The notes below the pieces were generated by a model. It was not told where the DNA came from. It saw only the letters and a list, made by a program, of their open reading frames with translations, and searched no databases. From Piper betle (taxonomy: Eukaryota; Streptophyta; Magnoliopsida; Piperales; Piperaceae): a DNA stretch of 64,000 nt. The DNA is taken from the NCBI GenBank assembly GCA_033002965.1, contig JAURVB010013328.1:50478-114477 (forward strand). The letters run 5' to 3'. Positions 30,881 to 42,241 of this stretch are shown one piece after another. Both the position numbers and the translations under genes were made by a program. Position 1 is the first letter of the stretch, and each line of letters begins with the position of its first letter.

Positions 30881-32600
30881 AAATCCGTTCGGCTAGGTGG
30901 CCCGAGTTAAGTAGGATCCAATAAAATGCCACTTAACCTGTCCTGCAAATAATAAAATAAACATACAATAGAAAAGAGCATAAAATAGAGACGAGTCCTA
31001 AACGGACCTGGTAGAAGCTCCGAGCGTGTCATTGTGCCTAGGCGGCGAGCTCCTACTCCATACCTTATATCAAAACTAAATACTAACTCCCGCTAGCTAA
31101 ATGATGCATCAAACGCAATGAACAACCCACAATTCAATCATCAACATCCAGCAACAATTAAATAATCATAAATATAAATAATTCTAACTCATCCTTTTCA
31201 TACCAATTTTATTTTGTTTTTCAAGGTTACATCCTGATCACTTATCATGCGGAGACTCGATCTACCTCATTAGATCACTTAACCTTCATTCCCTATTAAT
31301 CACATCATGTACATCTTTACTTCATTCATAGTCTGGCATTCATCATGACAACTACTCAATTCTAGCATGCTATCCTAACAATCATCTTCAATTTTAACTA
31401 TTTAAATCGGAGGTAATTATACCTCATGTTGCCGGCAATCGGCGATGGCTAGGGTTCTGTGCGCGTCTCGGAGCACAAATTTGGCGCTCATCGGCGTCCG
31501 ACGTTCGATCAGGTTCGACTGGATGAGCTCCGCAAAAGATCCGGCAAATTCCATCGAATCCGGTTTTCTGCCAAGTTCTTGCGGTTTTCCACTAGGTTTG
31601 AGTGGTTTTCCTACAGCTTCTGGCGGTTTTCCAGCGACAACCACTAGCGGCGTCTACTGGATGGATAGGGGTCATATTGGGTACCATTGGAACCGGCTCG
31701 GTGAGCACGACACACCTATGACGTCGACATGGCCAGTGGAGGTGGCGGCTCACCGAAAAATGGCTAAAACAGTGGTGGCAGCGATGGGTAGCTAGATCCT
31801 GCCGGCCTGGGCGGCAATGGCCTCCGCTCCGGTCGGGGAAGGTCGTTGGGTGGTCGAGGGTGTTGAAGCTATACCTGGATCATGGCGAAGGTCGCCGGAG
31901 ACGCAATCGACCACGGGAGCGCAACGTGGGCACGACACTAGGCACGACGATTTGGCATCGTGGAGGCCAGACGATGGCTGGCGGCTCTCATGGCCGCATG
32001 GTACCGCCGCGGCAGAGCACGGCAACGACGATCGGCAACAGGCCGGCGTCGACAGCAGCAGCGACAGTGCTCCACGTGGGCGGTGTCGAGGCAAGGGTTT
32101 GGGTAGAAGATGCTGGGAGGGGAGAAAAATATCTGGGTGGCAATTTCGTAAATAAGACTTGACTCGTCTCCGGCTCGAGTCAAGTATATTAACTAAGTCC
32201 TATTAAATGCTAAAAAAATCATAAAAATCGAGAAAAATCCCATAAAATTAAACAAACACCAAAACATCGTAATGTTACGCTCTAGAACTATCAACCCACC
32301 CAAACTACCCGTAACGCGTCCAAACACGGTAAACGGCCTAAAACTAGTTCTATGATCCACTATATATAAAAATAAGAAAAAAATATAACTGGCATACTCC
32401 CATATATTCTGATAACTCATTCTATTCTGCTGTGTTCATGACGTTATCATCATATACTTAGGTACGCATGCCCCTTAGAGCTCATACACGCGACTGGCGT
32501 CGGCTCAGTACACGTGTTCTGAAACTGACTCAACTGAAAAATAACGGTCGAACCGACTGGTTCTGAATATAAAACCCTGACTCAAATCGTGGGTTTTACA
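30881..32600 (-). repeat. C2 3' LTR, right part
   Basis: Continues 28378 after the AAATC duplication. On the minus strand the LTR starts at 32600 with TGTAAAACCCACG. It aligns with 37311-38931 of the 5' LTR, including the GCCTAGGCGGCGAGCTCCTAC block (31050) and a reverse telobox-like CTAGGGTT (31449-31456). GC-rich part at 31440-32160 yields overlapping open frames on both strands; the matching part of the other LTR does not keep them, so they are not genes. Confidence 0.86.
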
Positions 32601-32640
32601 ATCTTCCCTCCTTATAAAAATTTCGTCCTCAAAATTTCGA
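32601..32640 (-). other. Polypurine tract and conserved motif of C2
   Basis: Minus strand AAGGAGGGAAGAT directly abuts the LTR at 32600. The GAGGACGAAA motif lies 20 bases away, matching the position of the TTTCG..CGAAA hairpin in families A and B and in the TRIM, but the stem is not kept. Confidence 0.75.
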
Positions 32641-34912
32641 CTGAAGGAGGTTCTACTGAACTAATATCTGGAAGCTAGATACACACCAGTTGTATCCTCT
32701 ACTCTTCGATAGCCATGTACCTCCTCACTGTAACTACGCCGTCATGGTGGGTTCTGCTAGTGATTCTATCAAAATCAAACTTTCTCGATTCTATACTTCA
32801 TGTGCCTGTTCTGACATTATCATCATCCTTCTCTTTTGTCCTGATCCTTACTGTTGTCTGTGCCTGTTTTGACATTACCATCATCATTCTCTTCTATTCT
32901 GATCCCTACTACTAACTCGGCAGGAGACCTAGGTCACCCCTAAGGGCCTACTGGGTTGGTCAAGCAGATACTCTAGAGTATCGCAAGGTTCTAATCTGAG
33001 CTATGTATGGGAAAACTACGTCGAGGGTAAGACCTACCTGCTAACATCTACCCATGTCCCTCTAATCCTCATCTGTGAAAAGTCACCTACATGTACTCTC
33101 AGGAAACTCTATTCCTAAGTCCTACAACCAACCTAAAGTATGCTATGAGTCTCCTACTAGGTCGAGTGTATAAACTAATGAGCTATACGGCTCACTTTCG
33201 CCAGTCTAGATCCAACTCTCAAGTGTCCCTCTATAAGGAACTGGACCGCTCACGGGGTCCTAGTTGACTCAGTCCTAAGTCAAGTATCTCACTCTGTTCT
33301 ATAAGAGAACAAGGATAGCTGCTATGACTCTACTGCATACTATGGCTCAGGTGACTATCTATACAACCACTAACTACTGCTGAAAGGAGGCGAGAACACC
33401 TGTACATACACAGTGTGTCTCAGGGAGTATGATAACATACTCTGCATGGTCTGTAGAGCCTGCATCTGGTCTGTGGCATGTGCTCTAGACAATGTATACT
33501 CATCTCAATCATTTGGATAAACTGATGGTAAAGCTGATATATCTAGAGGGGTGAGTGGAAATTCTCAAGTGATAACTCCACTCTGTCTAACTTCTCTTGG
33601 TTATAGGAAAAGAGGCTGAATCTAGTGGAAATCTAGTCACACGGCTAAAGAACTCTCAATGGGTGCAATCTCATCCTCACACGCGGTATCTAATGCCAAG
33701 AAAATGAAGGAATCCACGAGGCTAAGAAAGACATGCTACATAGGTATGTCACTCTGATCTATGGTATGGTCAAGGTATCATGTAAATAGTAAGGGGATTG
33801 AAATCCATACGTAGCGTACTGGGTGGCCAAAATATAGGTAGGTCTATCTACTTGGCTCTAAAGTCACCATAATTCACTATGCCATAGGCGATCAGGTTGT
33901 GGAACAGTCAATCAATGACGAATCTCCGAAACGGCTCCTAAGTGGCTCTAGTTCAATCAGCTAACAGTAGGCACGTGTTTCTCAATATTGTACTAGTCAC
34001 GCACTTGTAAACGGGTGGGCTTCAAACGACCCAGAGAACCATTGTCTCCCCTCAAGTCTGCGGGGACTCATAATGATGTTTGACACGTGTCTCGTCCACT
34101 TTTCAGTGGTGTGTGACATGTCGTTCCATACTGATTTGTAGTACTAATCTTGACCCACATGACTACTACCGTTGTGGTAGACTCTCAAACAAGGCTATCA
34201 ATGAAGATGAGCAAACAATGATATCACCTGTTCTGTCTAAAGTCTCTATCTACATCGCTCTCATGCTGGGGTAGATCAGAAGATCAGTGTGCAACATCTA
34301 CCTACATTGTAAAGCCTAATCAGTACCATAAAGGTACCTCTATCTCAGGGCAAGGCTCAATCCTTTATCTCAAGGTGAAAACCTAATCGTGCTAGCGAAA
34401 CACAAGGGAATCACTATCCTTCTAAAGGTCACTTCCTCACTAACCTTTTATCTATGCCCAATCCTCTAATACAAGTCTAACTCCTATCACTGGTAGCCCA
34501 TTGCTAAATAGGTCAAACTACATGTGTGACCATCTACTAACCGTCTAATCTGCGTATGTTGGTTGTAGCCCATAGATGTACTATCATGCAGTCTGAACAA
34601 TCTGATCATTGTGTCCATCCCATCTGGAGGTCAGATTGTCATGTTCCCTGACTCTGTCCATGTGCTTCCCTATGACACTATCACTAACAGTACCTGATGG
34701 GGTTATCTTGCAATATACATCTGACCCAAGGGTGTTAGGTCAAAATAATGATTGCAAGAGAGCTGTGAAGTCATATCCTATGCTATCTCATCCAAATAAC
34801 CCCACTTTTCCTCACTCTTCTCTATTATGTTAATTTCCATTATAGCTATATCTTGTTCTTCAAGTTCTAGCCCTACTAAGCTCTAACTAATCTACTCGGT
34901 CAGTGGATGAGT

Positions 34913-35213
34913 AATACACGGACAGCAGTAGTGCATCTTCGGTTGGTGGTAGTGCATCTCGGACGGCGGTTGTGCACCTCGGCAATGGTTGTGTGACTCG
35001 GTCAGTGGTCATGCAACTCGTTCGATGGTTGTGCAATTCGGTCAGTGGTTGTGCAACTTAGTCGGTAGTTGTGCAATTCGGTCGGCGGTTGTGCAATTCG
35101 GTCAGCGGTTGTGCAAGTCGGTCGGCGGTTGTGCAACTCGATCGGCGGTTGTGCAACTCGGTCGGCAGTTGTGCACACGGTCGGTGGTTGTGCAACTCCG
35201 TCGGCAACGGTGC
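34913..35213. repeat. 20-bp minisatellite in C2 internal region
   Basis: About 15 copies of a 20-bp unit, consensus GGTTGTGCAACTCGGTCGGC, most regular at 35030-35210. A plus-strand open frame (34989-35237) is produced by the repeat and is not a gene. Confidence 0.88.
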
Positions 35214-36254
35214 TACCTAAGTGCTAAAAATATCTGATCCTGGTCGTATGCATCATAAATCCACTATTTTCTCTGACATGTCTTCCTCCATTTGTATGTC
35301 TCCATAGACGTGGTTGCTAACAACTCTGTTTAAGTTGTCCAATCGTGCGTATCTGATCCAGAGGGGTTTGTATCATGGTGCTAACACATATGATGGTAAA
35401 CGTATGCCAAACCCACTCTAATCTCCTGAAATCTGGGTGGCTGCTTTCATTAGTCTTGATTGGCCGTCAAACAACAATCACTAATTTGGTTCCTTATCTC
35501 TGGTGGAATCCTGTGAATTATCTGATCTCATAAGCAATGGTGGTATTGATATTTTCCTCATCATATCGAGACCTCTATCTGGCAAGGAGAAGCCAAAACT
35601 ACTGCCCATAGGTCATAAACTAGTAGAAGATGAGGATGCGGTGAAGTGCCTATTAGACTATTGATCCACCTCGCTACTCATCCTCATTCATCACTATCTT
35701 CTGGAAGTGGTCCATCCCATGTGCCAACTAACTTGCTAGTATCTCTATACTTCAAGCTTCTTACTGTTACCCCTCTTCTCTTTAACTCATTCTCATCATG
35801 TACACCATGTCCCATGGAAATAGGACTAATGTGGTGACATGCAAGATGCCAACACCTGGTCAATCATCCAATTCACTTATGCGATGGACAAAACTAGTGG
35901 GTCTCTAAGCCCATCATGACAATCCTGTCAAATTCTTGCTGACATCTATATCTGGTATAAGATGGGATCTTACACCCATTCTATCTTTGCTAGAACTACT
36001 ACATCCCTTGCTCACATCTAACTAGGCAAGCAGTCTAATATCATGATAAAATCCATATATGGCATTTCAGCTCAACTAAGGTCAATGCTACATATTTCTG
36101 GTCAAGTCCTGAATACACTGTTATCCAAACAACTTATGAAGAAAAATCTGCATGTAAAGAAAATATACTGAAACATACCTGCCAACCAGACTTGGAGCAG
36201 TCTTTGCACACACATCACCTATAAAAGTATCTTACATCTTAATCGGCCGAGAGT

Positions 36255-36267
36255 GGCTCTGATACCA
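36255..36267 (-). promoter_or_regulatory. Primer binding site of C2 (tRNA-iMet)
   Basis: GGCTCTGATACCA on the plus strand, four bases from the LTR boundary at 36272. The four-base gap equals that of gypsy C (42225-42228), against two bases in families A, B and the TRIM. Confidence 0.88.
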
Positions 36268-36271
36268 ATTC

Positions 36272-38931
36272 TGTAACACCCCAAATCTGGTTCATGCCCG
36301 TGAACCAAACCGGCATATTACAGGCCCCGGTTTGGTCGGCTAACCCGAACCTAACTCATGCGGATCCAATCTCGGCGTCTTAAGGTGAAGATATTACTCG
36401 TCATGCATGGATGAATGCACAGAATCCTAATATGATACTAGATGGATGATATGCAAACTAAATTACACACCATCACAATTACGATCAAAATCGATGAAAA
36501 TTCTAAAAATAAAACGGACAAAATTTCCCCTAAAAGTGCAATTAGGGTCACCCTGTCAAAATACTATTTATAAACATATATATAAACATGTTTCTATATA
36601 TCACACAACTTCATTCACACAATCTGATATACTGTTTACTTGCTCTAAAGCTTGGGTCTCAACCCACCATGCTCCTGTTGTGCAATCTATTCATGTTTCA
36701 CATTCTATCATGTCTTATTATGTAATCATGTCACATCATCATGTCTCAAGCGTTTAATCACACCATTCACTATTGAGGAGCCACTGGGCTGCAGACCCGG
36801 TAGCATCCCTAACTTAATGATCTGCTGTTGCTGATGCTGCTCTTGGCATTTTCATACTTCATTTTCTGGTGTCAAATCCTAAGCCCTCCCCTTAGCTCCA
36901 TATATCTCCTGGCCTTGAGCACAAAGGCCAAGTACTCTCATGCAGTCGCCGTTAGTACCATTTAAACCACAAGTCCGGACATGCGTTGGACTAAACAGTA
37001 CCCATAAACCTCGACGCTCTCTGGGTGTGAGGAACTCTAATGCAGAGTTGTCAGGATGCCCCGGGAATGGAACAGTCCGCTAGCACTAATACAGAGCCAA
37101 CTTTAACCATTACAACATCCGCTCATGGTATGTGCAATCGGTTTCTCCATCTCTTGTCTCACTGAAAATGTAAAAACTATATATATATAGGGTTGGGTAG
37201 GGATTTATATAATAGGCCCGAAGGCAACTTGTGGTGGATCTTGTTTTTAAAATCATCCTCGAGGGATCTCACCCTCGAGGGATCTCATCCTAAGGGGTTA
37301 TTAATCCGGAAATCTGTTTGGCTAGATAGCCAGGGTTAAGTGGGATCAAATAAAATGCCACTTAACCCTTCCTACAAATAATAAAATAAACATACAATAG
37401 AAAAGAGCGTGAAACAGAGACGAGTCCTAAATGGGCCTGGTAGAAGCTCCAAGCGTGTCATTGTGCCTAGGCGGTGAGTTCCTACTACGTACCTATATAT
37501 CAAAACTAAATACTAACGCCCGCTAACTAAATGATGCATCAAACGCAATGAACAACCCACAATTCAATCATCAACATCCAGCAACAATTAAATAATCATA
37601 AATATAAATAATTCTAACTCATCCTTTTCATACCAATTTTATTGTGTTTTCAAGGTTACGTCCGAATCACTTATCATGCTGAGACTCGATACCTTATTAG
37701 ATCGCTTAACCATCATTCCGTATTAATCACATCATGTACATCTTTACTTCAGTCATAGTCTAGCATTCATCTTGACAACTACTCAATTCTAGCATGCTAT
37801 GCTAACAATCATCATCAATTTTAACTAATCAAATCGGAGGTAATTATACCTCTTGTCGTCGGCAATCGGAGACGGCTAGGGTTCTGTCGTGCATCTTGGA
37901 GCTTGAATTCGGCGCTCATAGGTGTCTGACGTTCGATCAGGTTCGACTAGATGAGCTCCGTGGAAGATCCAGCAAATTACATCAAATCCGATTTTCCGGC
38001 AAATTCGGGCAGTTGTCCAGCAGGTTTCAGTGGTTTTCTGACTGCTTCTAGCGGCGCCTACTGGCTGGATAGGCATCATATTGGGTACCATTGGAACCGG
38101 CTCGGTGAGCCCGATAAATCTACAATGTCCACGTGGCTTGCGGAGGTGGCGGCTCACTGCAAAATGGTTAAAACAGAGGGCCTGAGCAGCGATGGCCTCC
38201 GCTCTGGTCGGGGAAGGTCACTGGGTGGTCGAGGGTGTTGAAGCTACAGCTGGATTCCAGCGTTGACGGTCACCGGCGACACGACCGACGACGGGAGTGC
38301 AACGTGGGCGTGGTTCTAGGCGCGGCGATCCGGTGTTGTGGAGGCCAGACAATGGCCGGCGGCCCTTGACAGCGGCAACAGTCAATAGGCCAGCGTCGAC
38401 AACGGTGGTGACAATGCTGCACGGGGGTGGCGCGGGGCAAGGTTGGGGAGAAGATGCCGGGAGGGGAGAAAAATAATTGGGTGGCAATTTTGTAAATAAG
38501 ACTTGACTCGTCTCCGGCTCGAGTCAAATATAATAACTAAATCGTATTAAATCATAAAAATCGGGAAAAATATCGTAAAATCAAACAAACACCAAAACAT
38601 CATAATGATATGCTCTAGAACTATCAACCCACCCAAACTGCCCGTAACGTGCCCTAACGCGGTAAACGGCATAAAACTAATTCTACGATCCACTATATAT
38701 AAAAATAAGAAAAAACATAACTGGCATACTCTTATATATTCTGCTAACTCATTATGTTCTGCTGTGTTCATGACGTTATCATCATATACTTGGGTACGCA
38801 TGCCCTCATTGCTCATACACACGATTGGCGTCAGCTTAGTACATGTGTTCTGAAACTGACTCAACTCAAAAAGAACGGTCGAACCAACCGGTTCTGAATA
38901 TAAAACCCTGACTTGAATCGTGTGTTTTACA
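36272..38931 (-). repeat. 5' LTR of C2 (complete, 2660 bp)
   Basis: On the minus strand it starts TGTAAAACACACG (38931) and ends TTTGGGGTGTTACA (36272). It holds the GCCTAGGCGG block near 37466 and a reverse CTAGGGTT near 37877. Bounded on the right by gypsy C leader sequence starting TTACATGTGTGCG, so C2 was inserted into gypsy C. Frames at 37876-38530 are chance frames. Confidence 0.87.
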
Positions 38932-39594
38932 TTACATGTGTGCGAAAGCGGCTCCGAGCTGTGCCGACAGGTATTTTTCTATCTTAATGTTTTTGGTTTG
39001 CAGATTTTCTTACCAAACAGTAGTGTGATAGGGTGATCAAATTAGGGTGGGGCGTACCAGTCAGATGGTGAACCTGACTCATGGGACGGAGATCAAGGCC
39101 CCATCCCCTCCAGAAGGCCGTCACCGAGACTGTCATTGTTATAGTCACCGTAGCAAAAATAGTCGACAGAGAGGGATGTAGTGATTGCTAGATTAGTTGA
39201 AGTTAAGATACAGATGTAGTAAAACCAAGAAGAATTCAGAAGAGAGCTCTGGCAAATAGCCCTTTCGGTGGCCAAAGCTAAGAAGAGACCAGTAGTGGAT
39301 GAAGAGGCATGAGGAGAGCCAACCGTTCCCATGGGCCCTCCACCACAAAAGGCCATATAAGCATGTTATTGAGGTTTAGTATACCCGACATGCATATGAT
39401 AGTTTCAGTTATGATGGAGCATAAGTTATTAGTGTGTACACAAGGTATAGATATGATTTTTATAAGTTAGCTAGGATTTTAAACTTAGAACTAGGCCTAT
39501 GCAGTATTTAGTATCTGTTTGGGATTTTTTGGGTATCTCATTTATATGCATCTTAGGGATTTTAGATCACTAGTTTGTGCTCCTGTGGGCTTAA
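38932..39594 (+). pseudogene. gag: gypsy C internal remnant: gag start joined to 3' end
   Basis: 38932-39350 matches the leader and first part of gag seen at 42320-42577 and 45303-45570 (EEFRRELWQIALSVAKAKKRPVVDEEA-like, with stops). At about 39350 it jumps to untranslated sequence that leads to the LTR at 39595. Almost all gag-pol is therefore missing. The primer site and 5' LTR are also absent, replaced by C2 at 38931. Confidence 0.72.
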
Positions 39595-42224
39595 TGTAAA
39601 ACTCGTGACTCGAGTCAATTTTTTACAAGAGCCAACCAGTCAGTTCAATCGTTGGGTCGAGTCGAGCCAGCTTCATGGACTGCAAGCTGAGGTGAGGCCA
39701 GCTGTGAGTTATGAGCGATGAGGTGAGTTTGGGTGCGTTATTAGTTATAGAACATATCCTTTGGATGTTACTGTGTTCGTTTGATTTTACGGGATTTTTT
39801 CAAAATTTTTTGGATTTTTTTAAGATTTATTAGGAGATAGTTATTATTATTCACTCGAGTTGGAGTCGAGTCAAGTTTAATTTTTAAAAATGCCATCGCA
39901 CTACCCCTTCATCTTCCCCGATCTTCTTTTTCTTTTTCTCCAAACCCTAGCCGCCCAACGCCGCCCTAACCATGCCGTCGATTGCACTCCGCCACCGGAA
40001 CCAACCACCCGTCGTCCCCTCGCCGTCATCGTGCCGTCCCAATAGACCTCGGTCACTGATCGCCTGCCAGCATGCCGCCGCGATGCCACGAAGCCGCCTC
40101 GGCTGTCGCCACTCTGAGCCAGATTCCGCTGCCGTTCGGTTACCGTAGCAGCTGCCGCTTGTTTTCTACGCTGCCACCGACGGCCATCGCCGCCCTGGCT
40201 ACCCTGTTGACACCACCATCTAACCAAGCTCGCCGAGCTGGTGTCGATGGACCCCCTGATTGCCCACTCCAGAATCATCACCAGAAAACACTAGAATCCG
40301 CCGGAAAATCGCCATCATTTGCCGGAAAACCAACAAAAAATTGGATTCGTGGGAAATTCCCTGGATCATCCGCCGAACGGACCCGTCGAATCTGATCGAA
40401 CTTCGGATGCCACTAGGTGCTGAATTTGAGTTTCGAGCCACAGAAATGGAAATCCTAGCCCGTCGCCGATTTTTGGCAACGCGAGGTATAAATTACTCCG
40501 ACGTAAATTCTTAAATTTTATATTTATTAGGGAAGCAAGCTAGACTAGATAATTAGATGAATTTTCGTGTTTTTGACGTGTCTGTTTGTTTGTGTGTATT
40601 TTAATAAAAATTATGAAATTGGTTGATTGACGAGTGGTAAATGGAAAAGTAAGGAATTAATAAGGTGAACTAATTAATTACCTTGATTTCATGAAATGTA
40701 GATTGAAAACTCACTAGAATTGACATAGGATGAATGTGTGATGATTGATGCGTGATTGTGTTGATTGTGTGTTAATGCTATAGGATGTGAGGCTTGATTG
40801 CGTAGGTACGGTGTAGGAGCTCGCCGCCTAGGCGTCGTAGGCCCATTTGGTGCTTCTACCAGGTCTGTTTAGGACTCGCTTCTGGTTTGATTGCTAAACG
40901 CATATCGCATTTGTTTTCAACAGGTAAGTGGACGTGCCGAGTGGTGGTTTATCGTATCCCACTCCGCTATCGGGCCATCTAGTCATACATAGATTTCCAA
41001 ATTAATAAGCCTCAAGGATGAGATCCCTCGAGTGTTGTTTTCAAACTCAGATCTGAATCAAGTTGCCTTCGGGCCTATTTTATAAATCCCTACCCAGGCA
41101 CTATATATATATATATATGATATATTATATATATATAATGATGTTTTCATGTTTTGGTGAGTGGATGAGTGCGAGGGTAACGACGGCCACGCCTCCAGAT
41201 AGGGCATGTGTTCGTCCAAGGCGGGCTCTGGGGGCTGGGGAGAACCCACTCCATTCCTGAGGGATCATCGACAAGTCCACGTTTGAGTTCCTCAAACCCG
41301 GAGAAGTGTGGAGGTTTACAGGTACTACTAAGCAGCGCATGTCTGGACTTGTGGCATAAAGGTGTAGAGGGCGAGTTGAATGAGAAAAGAGAAAATGATT
41401 TTCTCGCGTAGGGGATAGGCTTTGGCCATGTTGAGAATGAGAACAAGAAGGAGAAAGATAGGGGACGCTACCGGACCGAGGTCTACCGACTGAGGTCGAT
41501 GGCTCCCAGAGGCCCTTATGAGTGTTTTGAGGAAGTATATGATTTTCTTCAACCAGAGAGTTAGCTCTCCTGTGCCAGTTGGATATTAGTTACTTTCTGG
41601 AGTGGTAACGCTCGTTACAAACGATTTTTATATATATGTAGGTGAGCATCATCACGAAGAGGGAAAGTCTGTCGAAACCGCGCAGTGAGGAGCACGGATT
41701 GTGCACACATGTACCTGCTGTTTGTAATGTATGTGAATGACTATGGTATTTATGTTGAGAATGCAAATGATTGATTGTGGAAATAGAATGTTATGCATGG
41801 AAATGTGGAGTGAGGTTAGATATGGAGCCTTGGAGCTTCGGCTCGGCTCGGATGAGATGTGTAAAGACAAACACCGTGCTTTTGTGAATTATTGTAGATA
41901 AATTATTACTGCATGTGCGGATAGGGTGGCCCTTATCGTGCACTATTAGGGGAAGCTCTTTCCATTTTTCTTTAAAACTATAATTATTTTATTACTGTTT
42001 TCTTCTTTATTTTTTCCGTCGTGTTGTTTGCCCGTCATGGCATGCATATAGGACCACGTTAGAACCCAAGCATCTCATTCATGTTGTGCATGTTGCATCA
42101 CCGTCCATAGACGCTCGAGAGTAGATCCGGGTCGGCTGAACCGAATCAAGTAGATTAGCGAATGGTTCGGTCGCTGGTGACACATCTGGGTTGGTTCAGG
42201 GGTGAACCGGAACGGGGTGTTACA
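39595..42224 (+). repeat. LTR C, complete (2630 bp)
   Basis: Starts TGTAAAACTCGTGACTCGAG and ends CGGGGTGTTACA. It holds telobox CAAACCCTAG 39941-39950, the CGCCTAGGCG block near 40827, a (TA)n run (41102-41138) and conserved 3' sequence. Internal sequence of the same family stands on both sides: 38932-39594 before, primer site and gag after. The LTR is thus shared by two internal regions, as in a tandem LTR-element array. Confidence 0.87.
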
Positions 42225-42228
42225 GAAG

Positions 42229-42241
42229 TGGTATCAGAGCC
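42229..42241 (+). promoter_or_regulatory. Primer binding site of gypsy C (tRNA-iMet)
   Basis: TGGTATCAGAGCC four bases after the LTR end at 42224. A second copy of AGAAGTGGTATCA-AGC follows at about 42268-42286, a short direct duplication of the LTR-junction region. Confidence 0.9.

Larger units (their letters stand above)
32601..36271 (-). mobile_element. Internal region of C2, non-coding, LARD-like
   Basis: On the minus strand it starts with a primer site (36255-36267, four bases from the 5' LTR) and ends with a CGAAATTTTTATAAGGAGGGAAGAT polypurine end (stated in part; 32601-32627) beside the 3' LTR. The 3.67 kb between shows no gag, protease, RT, RNase H or integrase motif in any frame, and no open frame above about 100 codons. 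The leader near the primer site resembles gypsy C (GGTGATGTGTGTGCAAAG..). The architecture fits a large retrotransposon derivative that depends on enzymes of a related element. A very decayed pol cannot be fully excluded. Confidence 0.72.

Noticed and set aside
31417..32183. Open frames of up to 116 codons in both directions
   Set aside because: GC-rich interior of the C2 LTR. The matching region 37876-38530 has different frames, and no domain is recognisable.
34989..35237. 82-codon repetitive frame
   Set aside because: Produced by the 20-bp minisatellite; no initiation context or similarity.
38974..39008. Intron in the gypsy C leader (donor GTATTT, acceptor TTTGCAG)
   Set aside because: About 34 bases, too short for a plant intron; the second copy at 42360 only partly keeps the signals.
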